From contig NZ_JAQQLA010000001.1 in the NCBI RefSeq assembly GCF_028548395.1, positions 186,001 through 250,000 on the forward strand: a stretch of 64,000 nucleotides of DNA, read 5' to 3'. Below the pieces are notes generated by a model. That model worked only from the letters and a program-made list of their open reading frames with translations. It searched no databases and was not told the origin of the DNA. This DNA comes from Vogesella indigofera. GTDB lineage: Bacteria > Pseudomonadota > Gammaproteobacteria > Burkholderiales > Chromobacteriaceae. The stretch's first letter is position 1. Every line of letters starts with the position of its first letter. The position numbers and the translations under genes are program-made. This document shows positions 1 to 9,815 of the stretch, in pieces.

Positions 1-156
1 GACCCGGTGAAGGTCAAGGCCGCCCTCAAGAAAATGACCTACGAAGGCGTGAATGCGACTTACCGCTTCGATGCCAAAGGCGACCTGGTGAAGGCACCGA
101 TCACGGTGTACCAGGTCAAGCAGGCAAAGTGGGCCCCGATCAAAGTGACTTATTGA
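1..156 (+). CDS. Branched-chain amino-acid ABC transporter substrate-binding protein, C-terminal fragment
   Basis: The window opens inside this gene. Only the last 51 codons are seen, in frame 1, ending at a TGA. The tail reads ...YRFDAKGDLVKAPITVYQV... and ends in APIKVTY, which matches the end of periplasmic LivJ/LivK-type leucine/isoleucine/valine binding proteins (G-x-YRFD-x-KGD, then I-T-V-Y-Q-V and a final W-x-P). The family delivers branched-chain amino acids or related ligands to a LivHMGF permease from the periplasm. Signal peptide and ligand pocket lie outside the window. A strong terminator follows at 185-209, so it is the last gene of its unit. The family call is fairly secure from the tail alone; the ligand is unknown. 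Confidence 0.7.
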   Translation, partial: DPVKVKAALKKMTYEGVNATYRFDAKGDLVKAPITVYQVKQAKWAPIKVTY

Positions 157-184
157 GCCGTTTCTCCCTGCTGGTCAGTCTTAG

Positions 185-209
185 CCCCGTCCAAGGACGG
201 GGTTTTTTT
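185..209 (+). terminator. Rho-independent terminator after the binding-protein gene
   Basis: An 8-bp GC-rich stem CCCCGTCC / GGACGGGG with an AA tip is followed by seven T residues. It ends the transcript entering from the left. The T-tract runs directly into a copy of the TGCGGCCAAC repeat. Confidence 0.9.
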
Positions 210-225
210 GCGGCCAACGTTGGCC
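209..225. repeat. TGCGGCCAAC-family repeat, self-palindromic copy
   Basis: TGCGGCCAACGTTGGCC follows the terminator T-tract without a gap. The inner part GGCCAACGTTGGCC is a perfect palindrome. The same terminator-repeat junction recurs at 3044-3063. Confidence 0.75.
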
Positions 226-371
226 ACCATGCCATCGGCCGGCACAGCCGGGCAGCGGGTACGCCGATGACGCTGTTTTAGCGGGTGGCGCGTGCCCGGC
301 GACGCGGCCCGCCGGCGTTGCGGTTTGGTGAATTGTGACGCTGTGCAAGCGCCGGCAGCGTTGCCGGTCCG

Positions 372-380
372 TGCTAGAAT
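372..380 (+). promoter_or_regulatory. Possible extended -10 promoter of aroC
   Basis: TGCTAGAAT (extended TG plus TAGAAT) lies 38 bp upstream of the aroC start. No good -35 box is visible. A near-identical GCTAGAATCAGCG string serves as the likely -10 of tRNA-Leu at 48914, which supports the reading. Confidence 0.35.
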
Positions 381-418
381 CAGCGGCGATCACCAAAAAA
401 TAGGCAAGGGATAAAGCG

Positions 419-1519
419 ATGTCTGGCAATAGCATGGGCCTGCTGTTTACTGTTACTTCATTCGGCGAAAGCCACGGGCCGGGAATCGGCTGCATTGTTG
501 ACGGCTGCCCTCCGGGCATGACCCTGTCCGAAGCCGACATCCAGGCCGAGCTGGACCGCCGCAAGCCCGGCACCAGCCGCCACGTCACCCAGCGCCGCGA
601 GCCGGACACCGTCGAGATCCTGTCCGGCGTGTACGAGGGCAAGACCACCGGCACGCCGATCGCGCTCTTGATCCGCAACACCGACCAGCGCAGCAAGGAC
701 TACGGCAATATCGCCGACACCTTCCGTCCCGGCCACGCCGACTACACCTACTGGCACAAGTACGGCATCCGTGACCCACGCGGCGGCGGCCGCTCGTCGG
801 CGCGCGAGACCGCGGTGCGGGTCGCCGCCGGCGCCATCGCCAAGAAATGGCTGCATGAACAATACGGCATCGTGATCCGCGGCCACATGACGCAGATCGG
901 CGATATCGAGATCCCGTTCCAGAGCTGGGACGAGGTCGGCAATAACCCGTTCTTCGCCGCCGACGCCAGCAAGGTGGACGCGCTGGAAGCGTATATGGAC
1001 AGCATCCGCAAGAGCCTGGATTCGGTCGGCGCGCGCCTGCGCGTGGTGGCCGACAATGTGCCGGTGGGCTGGGGCGAGCCGGTGTACGACCGCTTGGACG
1101 CCGACATCGCCTACGCGATGATGAACATCAACGCGGTGAAGGGCGTCGAGATCGGCGCCGGCTTCGGCTGCGTCACCCAGCGTGGCAGCGAGCACGGCGA
1201 CGAACTGACGCCTGAAGGCTTTGCCAGCAACCACGCTGGCGGCATTCTCGGCGGCATCTCCACCGGCCAGCAGATCGAAGTGTCGATGGCGATCAAGCCG
1301 ACGTCGTCGATCGCGCAGCCGCGCCGCTCCATCAACAAGGCCGGCGAGGCGATCATGGTCGAGACCCACGGCCGCCACGATCCGTGCGTCGGCATCCGCG
1401 CCACGCCGATCGCCGAGGCGATGCTGGCACTGGTGCTGATCGACCACGCGCTGCGCCACCGCGCGCAGTGTGGCGATGTGCGGGTCGATACTCCGCGCAT
1501 TCCCGGCCGCATCGGCTAA
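419..1519 (+). CDS. aroC: Chorismate synthase
   Basis: Chorismate synthase makes the last step of the shikimate pathway: 5-enolpyruvylshikimate-3-phosphate to chorismate, using reduced FMN, in the cytoplasm. The 366-residue length is normal for the family. Signature blocks are all present: FGESHG near the N-terminus (residues 15-20), [17 protein letters not shown] around 46-62, [14 protein letters not shown] near 104-117, the flavin-binding [11 protein letters not shown] near 121-131, and the C-terminal [17 protein letters not shown] at 419 follows an AAGGGATAAAGCG ribosome site. The EAL-HDOD gene starts 61 bp downstream with no terminator between, so the two may be co-transcribed. Confidence 0.97.
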   Translation: MSGNSMGLLFTVTSFGESHGPGIGCIVDGCPPGMTLSEADIQAELDRRKPGTSRHVTQRREPDTVEILSGVYEGKTTGTPIALLIRNTDQRSKDYGNIADTFRPGHADYTYWHKYGIRDPRGGGRSSARETAVRVAAGAIAKKWLHEQYGIVIRGHMTQIGDIEIPFQSWDEVGNNPFFAADASKVDALEAYMDSIRKSLDSVGARLRVVADNVPVGWGEPVYDRLDADIAYAMMNINAVKGVEIGAGFGCVTQRGSEHGDELTPEGFASNHAGGILGGISTGQQIEVSMAIKPTSSIAQPRRSINKAGEAIMVETHGRHDPCVGIRATPIAEAMLALVLIDHALRHRAQCGDVRVDTPRIPGRIG

Positions 1520-1580
1520 GCGTCTTCCATCCAAGAGGCAGCGTCAGGCTGCCCGTCGTTCGCACACAATAGGGTTTGCC

Positions 1581-2978
1581 ATGTTCAAAAGTCTGTTTGG
1601 CAGCTTGACCGGCAAGGGGCAAGCGCAAGAGGTCAAGGAAAGCCGCGAGGTGAAAACTGCCGCCGCCAGTATGCCGGCCGCGGAGAGTGGTGACAATATC
1701 GCGTTGCCGCACACGCTGGGCTTTGTCACCCACCAGCCGTTGCACGACCTGCAGCAGCGGGTGGTGGCCTACGAGTTCATGGTGCGCGATACCGTCAAGC
1801 GCCGCGAGTCGTCGGCCGGCCAGTGGCTGCAGTTCGACCGGCTGATGATCAGCACCCTGATCAATATGGACGTGTTCCGGCTGCTGAATTCGCGCCGCGC
1901 GCTGGTGCACGTGTCGACGCTGTCGCTGCAGGACGCGTCGCTGGAGGCTTTCCCCAGCGACCGCGTCTATTTCGTGCTCAACCCGGCGATCGACGATCCG
2001 GTCAGCAATACCACCATCGCGCTGATCGACCAGCACCGCGCGCAGGGCCGTCGTTTTGCGCTGGAGCCGTCGCTGTTCGACCGCCGCGTGTTGCCGGAAG
2101 CGCTGCAGGACGAGCTGTTCTCGCGCATCGACCTGCTGATCCTCGACTTCAGCGGGGCCGCCGACGAGGTGCTGGCGCCGTTCATGGACCAGATGCTGGC
2201 GCGTTATCCCGCCGCGCGCTGGTATGCGCGCAATATCAGCTCCAGCGAGGATTTCGATGTCTGTGTCAAGACGCCGGGCGCCGCCAAGCGCTTCGTGCTG
2301 TTCCAGGGCGCGTTCCTGACCGCGGTGCGCTCGCAGTCCGCCGGCAAGGCCGACGCCAGCCAGATGCGGGTGCTGGAAATCATGCGCCTGCTGCGCGCCG
2401 GGGCGGAAACGCAGGAGATCGACGCCCAGTTCAAGCTGGATTCGGTACTGCTGTTCAAGCTGCTGCGCTTCATCAACTCGCCGGCCAACGGTCTGTCGCG
2501 CAAGGTGATGTCGATCGAGGAGTCGCTGCTGTTGCTGGGGCGCGAATCGCTGTTCAAGTGGCTGACGCTGCTGCTGTTCACCTCGCGCAAGGACGACGGC
2601 CGCTCGGTGGCGCTGCTGGAGCGCTCGCTGTTCCGCGCCCGCTTCATGGAGACGCTGGGCAAGCTGGGCGGCAACAACCGCCTGGAGTGCGAGCACCTGT
2701 TCCTGTCCGGCATGTTCTCGCTGCTGGACGCGCTGATGCACGTGGAGATGGCCAGCGCGCTGTCGCCGCTGGACCTGCCACCGACGGTGGCCGATGCGCT
2801 GCTCAGCCAGCGCGGCATGTTCGCGCCGTATCTGGCACTGGCCATTTCCGCCGAGCAGGACAACGCCGACCGTATCGTGGCGCTGGCCGAGCTGCTGAAG
2901 CTGGAGCCGGCGGACGTCAACAAGGCGCACATCGACGCCATGGTGTGGGCGCAGGAAATCCTGGTGCAGTCGGAGTAA
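1581..2978 (+). CDS. EAL-HDOD (YuxH-type) signalling protein
   Basis: The protein has 465 residues in two parts: an N-terminal EAL-like domain (about 45-260) and a C-terminal HDOD domain (about 270-465). The first strand of the EAL domain reads VVAYEFMVRD, so the catalytic EAL triplet is lost (YEF) and no cyclic-di-GMP hydrolysis is expected. HDOD is recognisable from LRFINSPANGLSRKVMSIEESLLLLGRESLFKWL. Proteins of this layout act as signalling scaffolds in many proteobacteria (motility, stress); the role here is not known. I chose ATG 1581 because any upstream in-frame start would lie inside aroC. It ends before a bidirectional terminator shared with guaB. Confidence 0.85.
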   Translation: MFKSLFGSLTGKGQAQEVKESREVKTAAASMPAAESGDNIALPHTLGFVTHQPLHDLQQRVVAYEFMVRDTVKRRESSAGQWLQFDRLMISTLINMDVFRLLNSRRALVHVSTLSLQDASLEAFPSDRVYFVLNPAIDDPVSNTTIALIDQHRAQGRRFALEPSLFDRRVLPEALQDELFSRIDLLILDFSGAADEVLAPFMDQMLARYPAARWYARNISSSEDFDVCVKTPGAAKRFVLFQGAFLTAVRSQSAGKADASQMRVLEIMRLLRAGAETQEIDAQFKLDSVLLFKLLRFINSPANGLSRKVMSIEESLLLLGRESLFKWLTLLLFTSRKDDGRSVALLERSLFRARFMETLGKLGGNNRLECEHLFLSGMFSLLDALMHVEMASALSPLDLPPTVADALLSQRGMFAPYLALAISAEQDNADRIVALAELLKLEPADVNKAHIDAMVWAQEILVQSE

Positions 2979-3021
2979 GCCGATAGCCGGTGCCGTCGGG
3001 CGCCGGCAGGTAACAAAAAAA

Positions 3022-3049
3022 CCCCCTGTTTCGCAACAGGGGGTTTTTT
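3022..3049. terminator. Bidirectional terminator between the EAL-HDOD gene and guaB
   Basis: The stem CCCCCTGTT / AACAGGGGG with a 4-nt TCGC loop is flanked by A7 on the left and T6 on the right, so it can stop both convergent genes. Confidence 0.92.
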
Positions 3050-3063
3050 GCGGCCAACGTTGG
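3049..3063. repeat. TGCGGCCAAC-family repeat after the terminator
   Basis: TGCGGCCAACGTTGG starts with the last T of the terminator tract and lies just before the guaB stop codon. It is the same arrangement as at 203-225. Confidence 0.75.
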
Positions 3064-3068
3064 AGGGC

Positions 3069-4676
<1,608 letters not shown>

Positions 4677-4703
4677 TCATGGTAAGGCGGAAGGCGAGAG
4701 GCG

Positions 4704-5126
4704 ATGAAGGCTGTTTACGGGGTGTTTCTGGGCGCACTGCTGCTGGCGACGGCGGCGCAGGCGCAGGTCTATCGTTGGGTGGACGGCAATGGCCGCACCG
4801 TGTTTTCTGACCAGCCGCCACCGCAGGGCCGGAAGTCGGAAACCGTGAAGCTGCGTCCGCTGCCGGCTACGACGGCCAGCCCGGCCTCGGCACCAGCCAG
4901 CGACGGCGGCCTGCCGCAGCAGGTGAAGCAGCTCAACGACCGCATCGACGAGCACAACCGCAAGATCAAGCAGGAAAACTGCAGCACCGCGCGGACCCAT
5001 CTGGCCAAGCTGGAAAGCCTGAACCAGCCCAAGGCGAGCACCAAGGCCGCGCCGCAGTCGGAGGCGACGCTGAGCGCCGCCATCGCCGCCGCGCGCGATC
5101 ACGTCAGGACCTGGTGTGGCAACTAA
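4704..5126 (+). CDS. DUF4124-domain secreted protein
   Basis: A 140-residue protein with a clear signal peptide (MKAVYGVFLGALLLATAAQAQ, cleavage after AQA). The mature start VYRWVDGNGRTVFSDQPP is the DUF4124 signature (Y-x-W-x-D-x-x-G-x-x-x-F-S-D-x-P-P). The rest is alanine- and lysine-rich, with a predicted helical stretch and two cysteines (about 93 and 138) that may pair in the periplasm. The molecular function of DUF4124 is unknown. Its last 11 bases overlap the proposed GTG start of uvrC, which suggests translational coupling. A TAGAAT -10-like box sits at 4665-4670. Confidence 0.8.
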   Translation: MKAVYGVFLGALLLATAAQAQVYRWVDGNGRTVFSDQPPPQGRKSETVKLRPLPATTASPASAPASDGGLPQQVKQLNDRIDEHNRKIKQENCSTARTHLAKLESLNQPKASTKAAPQSEATLSAAIAAARDHVRTWCGN

Positions 5127-6924
5127 ACCGCCGGCCTTCGACGCCAAGGCCTTTCTGGCCAACCTGCCGAGCCTGCCGGGGGTGTACCGCATGCTGGACG
5201 CTGCCGGCAACGTGCTGTACGTCGGCAAGGCCATCGACCTGAAGAAACGCGTCAGCTCCTACTTCCAGAAAACCGACCACAGCCCGCGCATCCAGCTGAT
5301 GGTGCGCCAGATCGCCGCCATCGACACCACCGTGGTGCGCAGCGAGGCGGAAGCGTTGATCCTGGAAAACAACCTGATCAAGGCGCTGACCCCCAAGTAC
5401 AACGTCCTGTTTCGCGACGACAAGTCCTATCCCTACCTGATGGTGTCCGGGCACGCCTTTCCGCAGCTGGCCTATTTCCGCGGCGAGCCGAAAAAGCCGC
5501 ACCAGTACTTCGGCCCCTATCCCAACGGTTACGCGGTGCGCGAAAGCATCCAGGTGCTGCAGAAGGTGTTCCGCCTGCGCACCTGCGAGGACAGCGTGTT
5601 CGCCAACCGCTCGCGCCCCTGCCTGCTGTTCCAGATCAAGCGCTGCTCGGCGCCGTGTACCGGCGAGATCAGCAGCGAAGCCTACCGCACCGACGTGCAG
5701 AGCGCGGTCACCTTCCTGCAGGGCAAGCACAACGAGCTGATCGACCTGCTCACCGCGCGCATGTTGGCCGCATCGGAGGCGATGCACTTCGAGCAGGCCG
5801 CCGAATTGCGCGACCAGATCCAGGCGCTGGCGCGGGTGCAGGAGAAACAGTTCATTTCCAGCAATACCAGCCAGCTCGATGCCGACGTGATCGCCATCGC
5901 CAGCGCCGGCGGCGTGGTGTGCGTCAATCTGGTGATGATCCGCGGCGGCCGCCACTTGGGCGACAAGAGCCTGTTCCCGCTCAACGCCGCCGACAGCCTT
6001 GCGGCCAACCTTGAGGCCTTCCTCGCCCAGCATTACCTCGGTGCGCCGCTGCCGGCGGCCATCATCCACAACGAAACGGTGGCGCCGGAGCTGCAGCAGC
6101 TGCTGATCGAGCAGGCGCAGAAGCGGCTGCAGTTCATCGGCAACCCAATCGGCGAGCGCCGTGTGTGGCTGGAAATGGCGGAGAAGAACGCGCAGCTGGC
6201 GATCAGCCAGCGGCTGGCCAGTGCCGCCAGCCAGAACGCCCGCCTGGCAGCGCTGGCGCAGCTGATGGAAGTGGAGGAGGTGGCGCGGCTGGAGTGCTTC
6301 GACATCAGCCACACCATGGGCGAGGCCACCGTGGCGTCGTGCGTGGTGTACGACCGTGGCGGCATGCAGCCGTCGGAGTACCGCCGCTTCAATATCGAGA
6401 CCGCCGCCGCCGGTGACGACTACGGCGCCATGCGCGAGGCGCTGACCCGCCGCTACAGCAAGCTGGCGGCCGGGGAGGGCAAGCTGCCCGACGTGCTGCT
6501 GATCGACGGCGGCAAGGGCCAGGTCGGTGTGGCGCTGGAAGTGCTGGCCGAGGTCGGTGTCGACGTGCCCATTGTCGGTGTCGCCAAGGGGGAAAGCCGC
6601 AAGCCGGGGCTGGAAACGTTGATCGTTCCCCATCTGCAAAAGACGCTACAATTGCCGCGCGATCACGCCGCGCTGCACCTGATCCAGACCGTGCGCGACG
6701 AGGCACACCGCTTCGCCATTACCGGCCACCGCGCGCGCCGCGCCAAGGCGCGCACCAGCTCGACGCTGGAGGACATCGCCGGTGTCGGCCCGACGCGACG
6801 CCAGCGGCTGTTGACCCGCTTTGGTGGCCTGCGCGGCGTGGTGGCGGCAAGCATCGACGATCTGGCGCAAGTGGACGGCATCAGCCGCGCGCTGGCAGAA
6901 AAAATTTACCAAGCCCTGCACTGA
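5116..6924 (+). CDS. uvrC: UvrABC excinuclease subunit C
   Basis: UvrC makes both the 3' and 5' incisions around a lesion in nucleotide excision repair. The 602-residue protein shows a GIY-YIG nuclease domain near the N-terminus (LPGVYRMLDAAGNVLYVGKA, about 16-36), a UVR coiled segment near 205-240 that contacts UvrB, the RNase H-like 5' nuclease domain (ECFDISHTMGEATVAS, about 393-408; LLIDGGKGQVGVAL near 460), and paired helix-hairpin-helix motifs at the C-terminus (LEDIAGVGPTRRQRLLTRFGG...). The start is GTG at 5116 inside the end of the preceding gene; no better in-frame start precedes the conserved FLANLPSLPGVY block. pgsA follows after 17 bp, a common uvrC-pgsA arrangement. Confidence 0.96.
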   Translation: MATKPPAFDAKAFLANLPSLPGVYRMLDAAGNVLYVGKAIDLKKRVSSYFQKTDHSPRIQLMVRQIAAIDTTVVRSEAEALILENNLIKALTPKYNVLFRDDKSYPYLMVSGHAFPQLAYFRGEPKKPHQYFGPYPNGYAVRESIQVLQKVFRLRTCEDSVFANRSRPCLLFQIKRCSAPCTGEISSEAYRTDVQSAVTFLQGKHNELIDLLTARMLAASEAMHFEQAAELRDQIQALARVQEKQFISSNTSQLDADVIAIASAGGVVCVNLVMIRGGRHLGDKSLFPLNAADSLAANLEAFLAQHYLGAPLPAAIIHNETVAPELQQLLIEQAQKRLQFIGNPIGERRVWLEMAEKNAQLAISQRLASAASQNARLAALAQLMEVEEVARLECFDISHTMGEATVASCVVYDRGGMQPSEYRRFNIETAAAGDDYGAMREALTRRYSKLAAGEGKLPDVLLIDGGKGQVGVALEVLAEVGVDVPIVGVAKGESRKPGLETLIVPHLQKTLQLPRDHAALHLIQTVRDEAHRFAITGHRARRAKARTSSTLEDIAGVGPTRRQRLLTRFGGLRGVVAASIDDLAQVDGISRALAEKIYQALH

Positions 6925-6941
6925 ATAAAGACAACCGGATA

Positions 6942-7523
6942 ATGCCCTTCAACCTGCCGATTTTCCTGACCTGGCTGCGCGTCGCCCTGATCCCCGTCTG
7001 CGTGGCCGTGTTCTTCCTCCCCGACAGCGTGTTGTTGTCCCACCATCGCAATAGCCTCGGCGCCTTCATCTTTGCGCTGGCCGCCGCCACCGACTGGCTG
7101 GACGGCTACCTGGCGCGCCGTCTGGGGCAGACCTCGGCCTTTGGCGCCTTCCTGGACCCGGTGGCCGACAAGCTGATCGTGGCGGCGGCGCTGATCCTGC
7201 TGGTGGAGCTGGGGCGCACCGAGGGCTGGATGGCGATGATCATCATCGGCCGCGAGATCGCGATTTCGGCATTGCGAGAGTGGATGGCGGCGCAGGGCAG
7301 CCGCGGCAGCGTGGCGGTGGCCTATATCGGCAAGCTGAAAACGGCGGCGCAGATGATCGCCATTCTGTTGCTGCTGTATGCCGGCCCGGTATTGCCGGCT
7401 ATTGATACCCTGATCCTCGGAAATATTTTCATGGTGATCGCCATTATTTTGACTTTGTGGTCAATGGTTTACTACCTGAAGATGGCCGCCACGCAGTTTT
7501 CTGGCAAAAAAATCGAGTTGTGA
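6942..7523 (+). CDS. pgsA: CDP-diacylglycerol-glycerol-3-phosphate 3-phosphatidyltransferase
   Basis: The enzyme makes phosphatidylglycerol phosphate from CDP-diacylglycerol and glycerol-3-phosphate, the committed step to phosphatidylglycerol and cardiolipin, in the inner membrane. The 193-residue protein has several membrane segments and the CDP-alcohol phosphotransferase signature D-G-x2-A-R-x8-G-x3-D-x3-D, seen as DGYLARRLGQTSAFGAFLDPVAD near residues 50-73. It lies 17 bp after uvrC in the same direction and is followed by the tRNA array. Confidence 0.95.
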   Translation: MPFNLPIFLTWLRVALIPVCVAVFFLPDSVLLSHHRNSLGAFIFALAAATDWLDGYLARRLGQTSAFGAFLDPVADKLIVAAALILLVELGRTEGWMAMIIIGREIAISALREWMAAQGSRGSVAVAYIGKLKTAAQMIAILLLLYAGPVLPAIDTLILGNIFMVIAIILTLWSMVYYLKMAATQFSGKKIEL

Positions 7524-7527
7524 GAGG

Positions 7528-7555
7528 TTGACAATAATTTTTTGGTCATTATAAT
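7528..7555 (+). promoter_or_regulatory. Consensus sigma-70 promoter of the tRNA-Gly array
   Basis: TTGACA (7528-7533) and TATAAT (7550-7555), both perfect, are spaced 16 bp and lie 46 bp before the first tRNA-Gly. This is a strong stable-RNA promoter starting just after the pgsA stop. Confidence 0.9.
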
Positions 7556-7601
7556 TCGCAGCTCTCGACAACGCAGTAACACAGCGACGACGAGAAGTGA
7601 T

Positions 7602-7677
7602 GCGGGAATAGCTCAGTTGGTAGAGCGCAACCTTGCCAAGGTTGAGGTCGCGAGTTCGAGCCTCGTTTCCCGCTCCA
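7602..7677 (+). tRNA. tRNA-Gly(GCC), copy 1
   Basis: A 76-nt cloverleaf with a GCGGGAA / TTCCCGC acceptor stem, T discriminator and encoded CCA. The D-arm is GCTCAGTTGGTAGAGC, the anticodon loop carries GCC (CTTGCCAAG), and the T-arm is GTTCGAGCC. It is the first of four identical copies. Confidence 0.97.
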
Positions 7678-7713
7678 CACCGGTTTTACAGATGTACAGC
7701 AGTATCATGCGAC

Positions 7714-7789
7714 GCGGGAATAGCTCAGTTGGTAGAGCGCAACCTTGCCAAGGTTGAGGTCGCGAGTTCGAGCCTCGTTTCCCGCTCCA
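7714..7789 (+). tRNA. tRNA-Gly(GCC), copy 2
   Basis: Identical in sequence to copy 1. The 36-nt spacer before it recurs almost unchanged before copy 3, so copies 1 to 3 look like recent tandem duplications of a 111-112-bp unit. Confidence 0.97.
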
Positions 7790-7824
7790 CCCGGTTTTAC
7801 AGATGTACAGCAGTATCATGCGAC

Positions 7825-7900
7825 GCGGGAATAGCTCAGTTGGTAGAGCGCAACCTTGCCAAGGTTGAGGTCGCGAGTTCGAGCCTCGTTTCCCGCTCCA
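7825..7900 (+). tRNA. tRNA-Gly(GCC), copy 3
   Basis: Identical to copies 1 and 2, with anticodon GCC and encoded CCA. The preceding spacer is a near-exact repeat of the previous one. Confidence 0.97.
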
Positions 7901-7931
7901 TACAATTTACGGCGTTATTGTAGTACCCCCT

Positions 7932-8007
7932 GCGGGAATAGCTCAGTTGGTAGAGCGCAACCTTGCCAAGGTTGAGGTCGCGAGTTCGAGCCTCGTTTCC
8001 CGCTCCA
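7932..8007 (+). tRNA. tRNA-Gly(GCC), copy 4
   Basis: Identical 76-nt sequence. The 31-nt spacer before it differs from the other two, so this copy is probably older than the duplications of copies 1-3. Confidence 0.97.
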
Positions 8008-8046
8008 AATTCAGATGATTCGCCATGGCGAGCATCAAATGCTTAC

Positions 8047-8120
8047 GGCGCGATAGCAAAGCGGTTATGCCCCGGATTGCAAATCCGGTCAGTCCAGTTC
8101 GACTCTGGATCGCGCCTCCA
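8047..8120 (+). tRNA. tRNA-Cys(GCA), prophage target gene
   Basis: A 74-nt cloverleaf with GGCGCGA / TCGCGCC acceptor stem, anticodon GCA in the loop of GGATTGCAAATCC, T-arm CAGTTCGACTCTG and encoded CCA. Its 3' part from the anticodon stem onward (8074-8120) is inside the attL repeat, so the prophage supplies that half and keeps the tRNA functional. The original 3' half now lies at 44207-44253. Confidence 0.96.
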
Positions 8121-8122
8121 GA
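8074..8122. repeat. attL core, 49-bp direct repeat
   Basis: It is identical over 49 bp to 44207-44255 and comprises the anticodon stem-loop to 3' end of tRNA-Cys plus two more bases (GA). Identity ends at 8073 (C here, T at the other copy) and at 8123 (T here, C there). Confidence 0.95.
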
Positions 8123-8123
8123 T

Positions 8124-8160
8124 AAAACCCCGTTAAGTCAAAGACTTATCGGGGTTTTTT
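8124..8160 (+). terminator. Terminator after tRNA-Cys (phage-borne copy)
   Basis: The hairpin has an outer stem AAAACCCCG / CGGGGTTTT and inner stem AAGTC / GACTT, with a T6 tail. It replaces the host terminator now at 44257-44297. Confidence 0.85.
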
Positions 8161-8288
8161 CTTTTCTACAGTCTGGCGATTGTTCCGATTCGCCTGCTAT
8201 TCCCCGCCATTTCCCGCCGTTAACCACTCGGTAAAAGTGGACGACCACGCGTAGACTATACACTTTGCCGTACACGTGAGTTTTCCCG

Positions 8289-9461
8289 ATGGCCACCAAA
8301 CGACAACGCCCCAGCGGCAGCTGGGAGTTCATCATCCGCCGAAAAGGCGTCTTGCCCAAAGCTGTTTCCCTCACGTTCCATGATGAAACCGAAGGCGATG
8401 CCTACTGTGCGCGGCTGGAGTCCTTGCTGGATCGCGGCATCGTGCCGCCCGACCTGGTAGACCAGCGGCCAGACATTGCGACCATTGCCGATGCTATCCG
8501 CAGCTACCGGCAAACCGTGTCCGTCGCTGAGTCTGACAAGCCCATGCTGGATGCCGTATGGAACCGTGTTGGCGAAGTGGCGTTGCGCTCGGTGAATTAC
8601 AACTGGGCAGAAACCTGGGTACGCCAGATGAAGCAAGAGCAACAACTGTCGCCATCGACCATCCGGCACTATGTCGGCACGCTGGCCCGTTGCCTCGATT
8701 GGCTCATGCGACGGCCAGACAGCACGTTCGTCAGCAATCCGCTGCGACTCTTGCCCAAGCGGTATTCAGCCTACACCGAAACCGACAAGGCCGTGATACA
8801 GGCCGCGAATGGCAAGACAGGCCAAACCGTCATCACGGAAGACCATGCGCGTGACCGACGGCTGAACGACGGTGAGGAGGAGGCCATCCGCGCAATCATC
8901 GCCGGCAGCAAGCCAGTAGGCCGCCAGCGCCCGCTGGAACTCAAATACCAGGCGGCCATCCTCTTGTTGTTTGACCTGGCCTTGGAAACGGCCATGCGCA
9001 TGCGCGAGATGTACACCCTGACGCTGGATCAGCTCGACATAGAAAAGCGCACCATTTTTCTGGATCGCACCAAGAACGGCGATAAACGACAGGTGCCGCT
9101 GACTACCGTCGCGCTAGCCGCCATCGCGCGATATCAGGATGCCGTGGCAAAGAACGAAGATGGCATGGCAGGATGGGATGGAGAGGGGCGGATGTTCCCT
9201 TGGTGGAATGGCGAAACTGACTCCGTTGCGCTGGGCAAAATATCCAATCGCTTGTCTGGCCAGTTCGCCCGTATCTTCAGCGCGGCAGAGTGCGAAGACT
9301 TGCGATTCCACGACCTGCGCCATGAAGCTTCCAGCCGGTTTTATGAACGGACCCAGCTGTCCGATCTGCAGATCGCAAAAATCACAGGCCACAAAGACCC
9401 CCGCATGTTGGCTCGCTATGCCAACCTCCGTGGCAGCGACCTGGCCAATCAACTCTGGTAA
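8289..9461 (+). CDS. int: Prophage tyrosine-recombinase integrase
   Basis: A 390-residue site-specific recombinase that would catalyse insertion and excision at tRNA-Cys. The N-terminal half is the arm- and core-binding region; the catalytic domain runs from about 205 to 380. Catalytic residues are visible in order: Arg in ETAMRMREM, Lys in the beta-hairpin RTKNGDKRQVPL, His-x-x-Arg in FHDLRHEA, His in ITGHKD, and the nucleophile Tyr in MLARYANLRG. It starts 166 bp inside attL and points away from it. A bidirectional terminator (9468-9487) separates it from the leftward early operon. Confidence 0.93.
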   Translation: MATKRQRPSGSWEFIIRRKGVLPKAVSLTFHDETEGDAYCARLESLLDRGIVPPDLVDQRPDIATIADAIRSYRQTVSVAESDKPMLDAVWNRVGEVALRSVNYNWAETWVRQMKQEQQLSPSTIRHYVGTLARCLDWLMRRPDSTFVSNPLRLLPKRYSAYTETDKAVIQAANGKTGQTVITEDHARDRRLNDGEEEAIRAIIAGSKPVGRQRPLELKYQAAILLLFDLALETAMRMREMYTLTLDQLDIEKRTIFLDRTKNGDKRQVPLTTVALAAIARYQDAVAKNEDGMAGWDGEGRMFPWWNGETDSVALGKISNRLSGQFARIFSAAECEDLRFHDLRHEASSRFYERTQLSDLQIAKITGHKDPRMLARYANLRGSDLANQLW

Positions 9462-9467
9462 AACAAA

Positions 9468-9487
9468 ACGGGCCGCAAGGCCCGTTT
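9468..9487. terminator. Bidirectional terminator after int
   Basis: The stem ACGGGCC / GGCCCGT with a GCAA tetraloop has A-rich sequence on the left and T-rich on the right. It serves both int and the convergent early operon. Confidence 0.8.
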
Positions 9488-9488
9488 C

Positions 9489-9803
9489 TTATGCTGCTGC
9501 ACTTTCTAGACCGGTCAAATCCGGCAGTCCCTTGCGGCGCGACCGTACTCGACTGCCGGCTTGCGCCACGGCAGTTTTCACTCTGGCGCCGGCCTCCAGT
9601 TCGCCCTTGGCCTTGGCCAGCCGCTCAGCTGTCTGGCGGCGCGCCTCCTGCCGCAGGTAGTCCATCAGGTCGTCTTTTACAAACACCCATGCCATACCAA
9701 TTTTGCAGCCTAGCACCTGGCCAGCTGCAGCCAGCTCCCGCATGGTTTCATCGCTGACATTCAGCAGCCGGGCCGCGCCCGAAATATCCAGTGTTTCGCT
9801 CAT
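9489..9803 (-). CDS. MerR/excisionase-like helix-turn-helix protein
   Basis: A 104-residue protein whose first 55 residues read DISGAARLLNVSDETMRELAAAGQVLGCKIGMAWVFVKDDLMDYL, a typical HTH_17 (excisionase/MerR-type) fold: helix-turn-helix followed by a short wing. The C-terminal half is basic (RVRSRRKG). It is the last gene of the leftward early block and the nearest neighbour of int, so it could be the recombination directionality factor, but the sequence does not prove it. ATG 9803 is preferred because GGGGG lies 7-8 bases upstream; an in-frame GTG two codons earlier is possible. Confidence 0.75.
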   Translation of the reverse strand: MSETLDISGAARLLNVSDETMRELAAAGQVLGCKIGMAWVFVKDDLMDYLRQEARRQTAERLAKAKGELEAGARVKTAVAQAGSRVRSRRKGLPDLTGLESAAA

Positions 9804-9815
9804 TTTCACCCCCGC

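Noticed and set aside
1353..2930. 525-codon open frame opposite the EAL-HDOD gene
   Set aside because: Gln/Arg/His-rich antisense shadow that also crosses into aroC.
7602..8007. Regular direct repeats suggesting a CRISPR array
   Set aside because: The repeats are complete 76-nt tRNA-Gly cloverleafs, and two of the spacers are nearly identical to each other.
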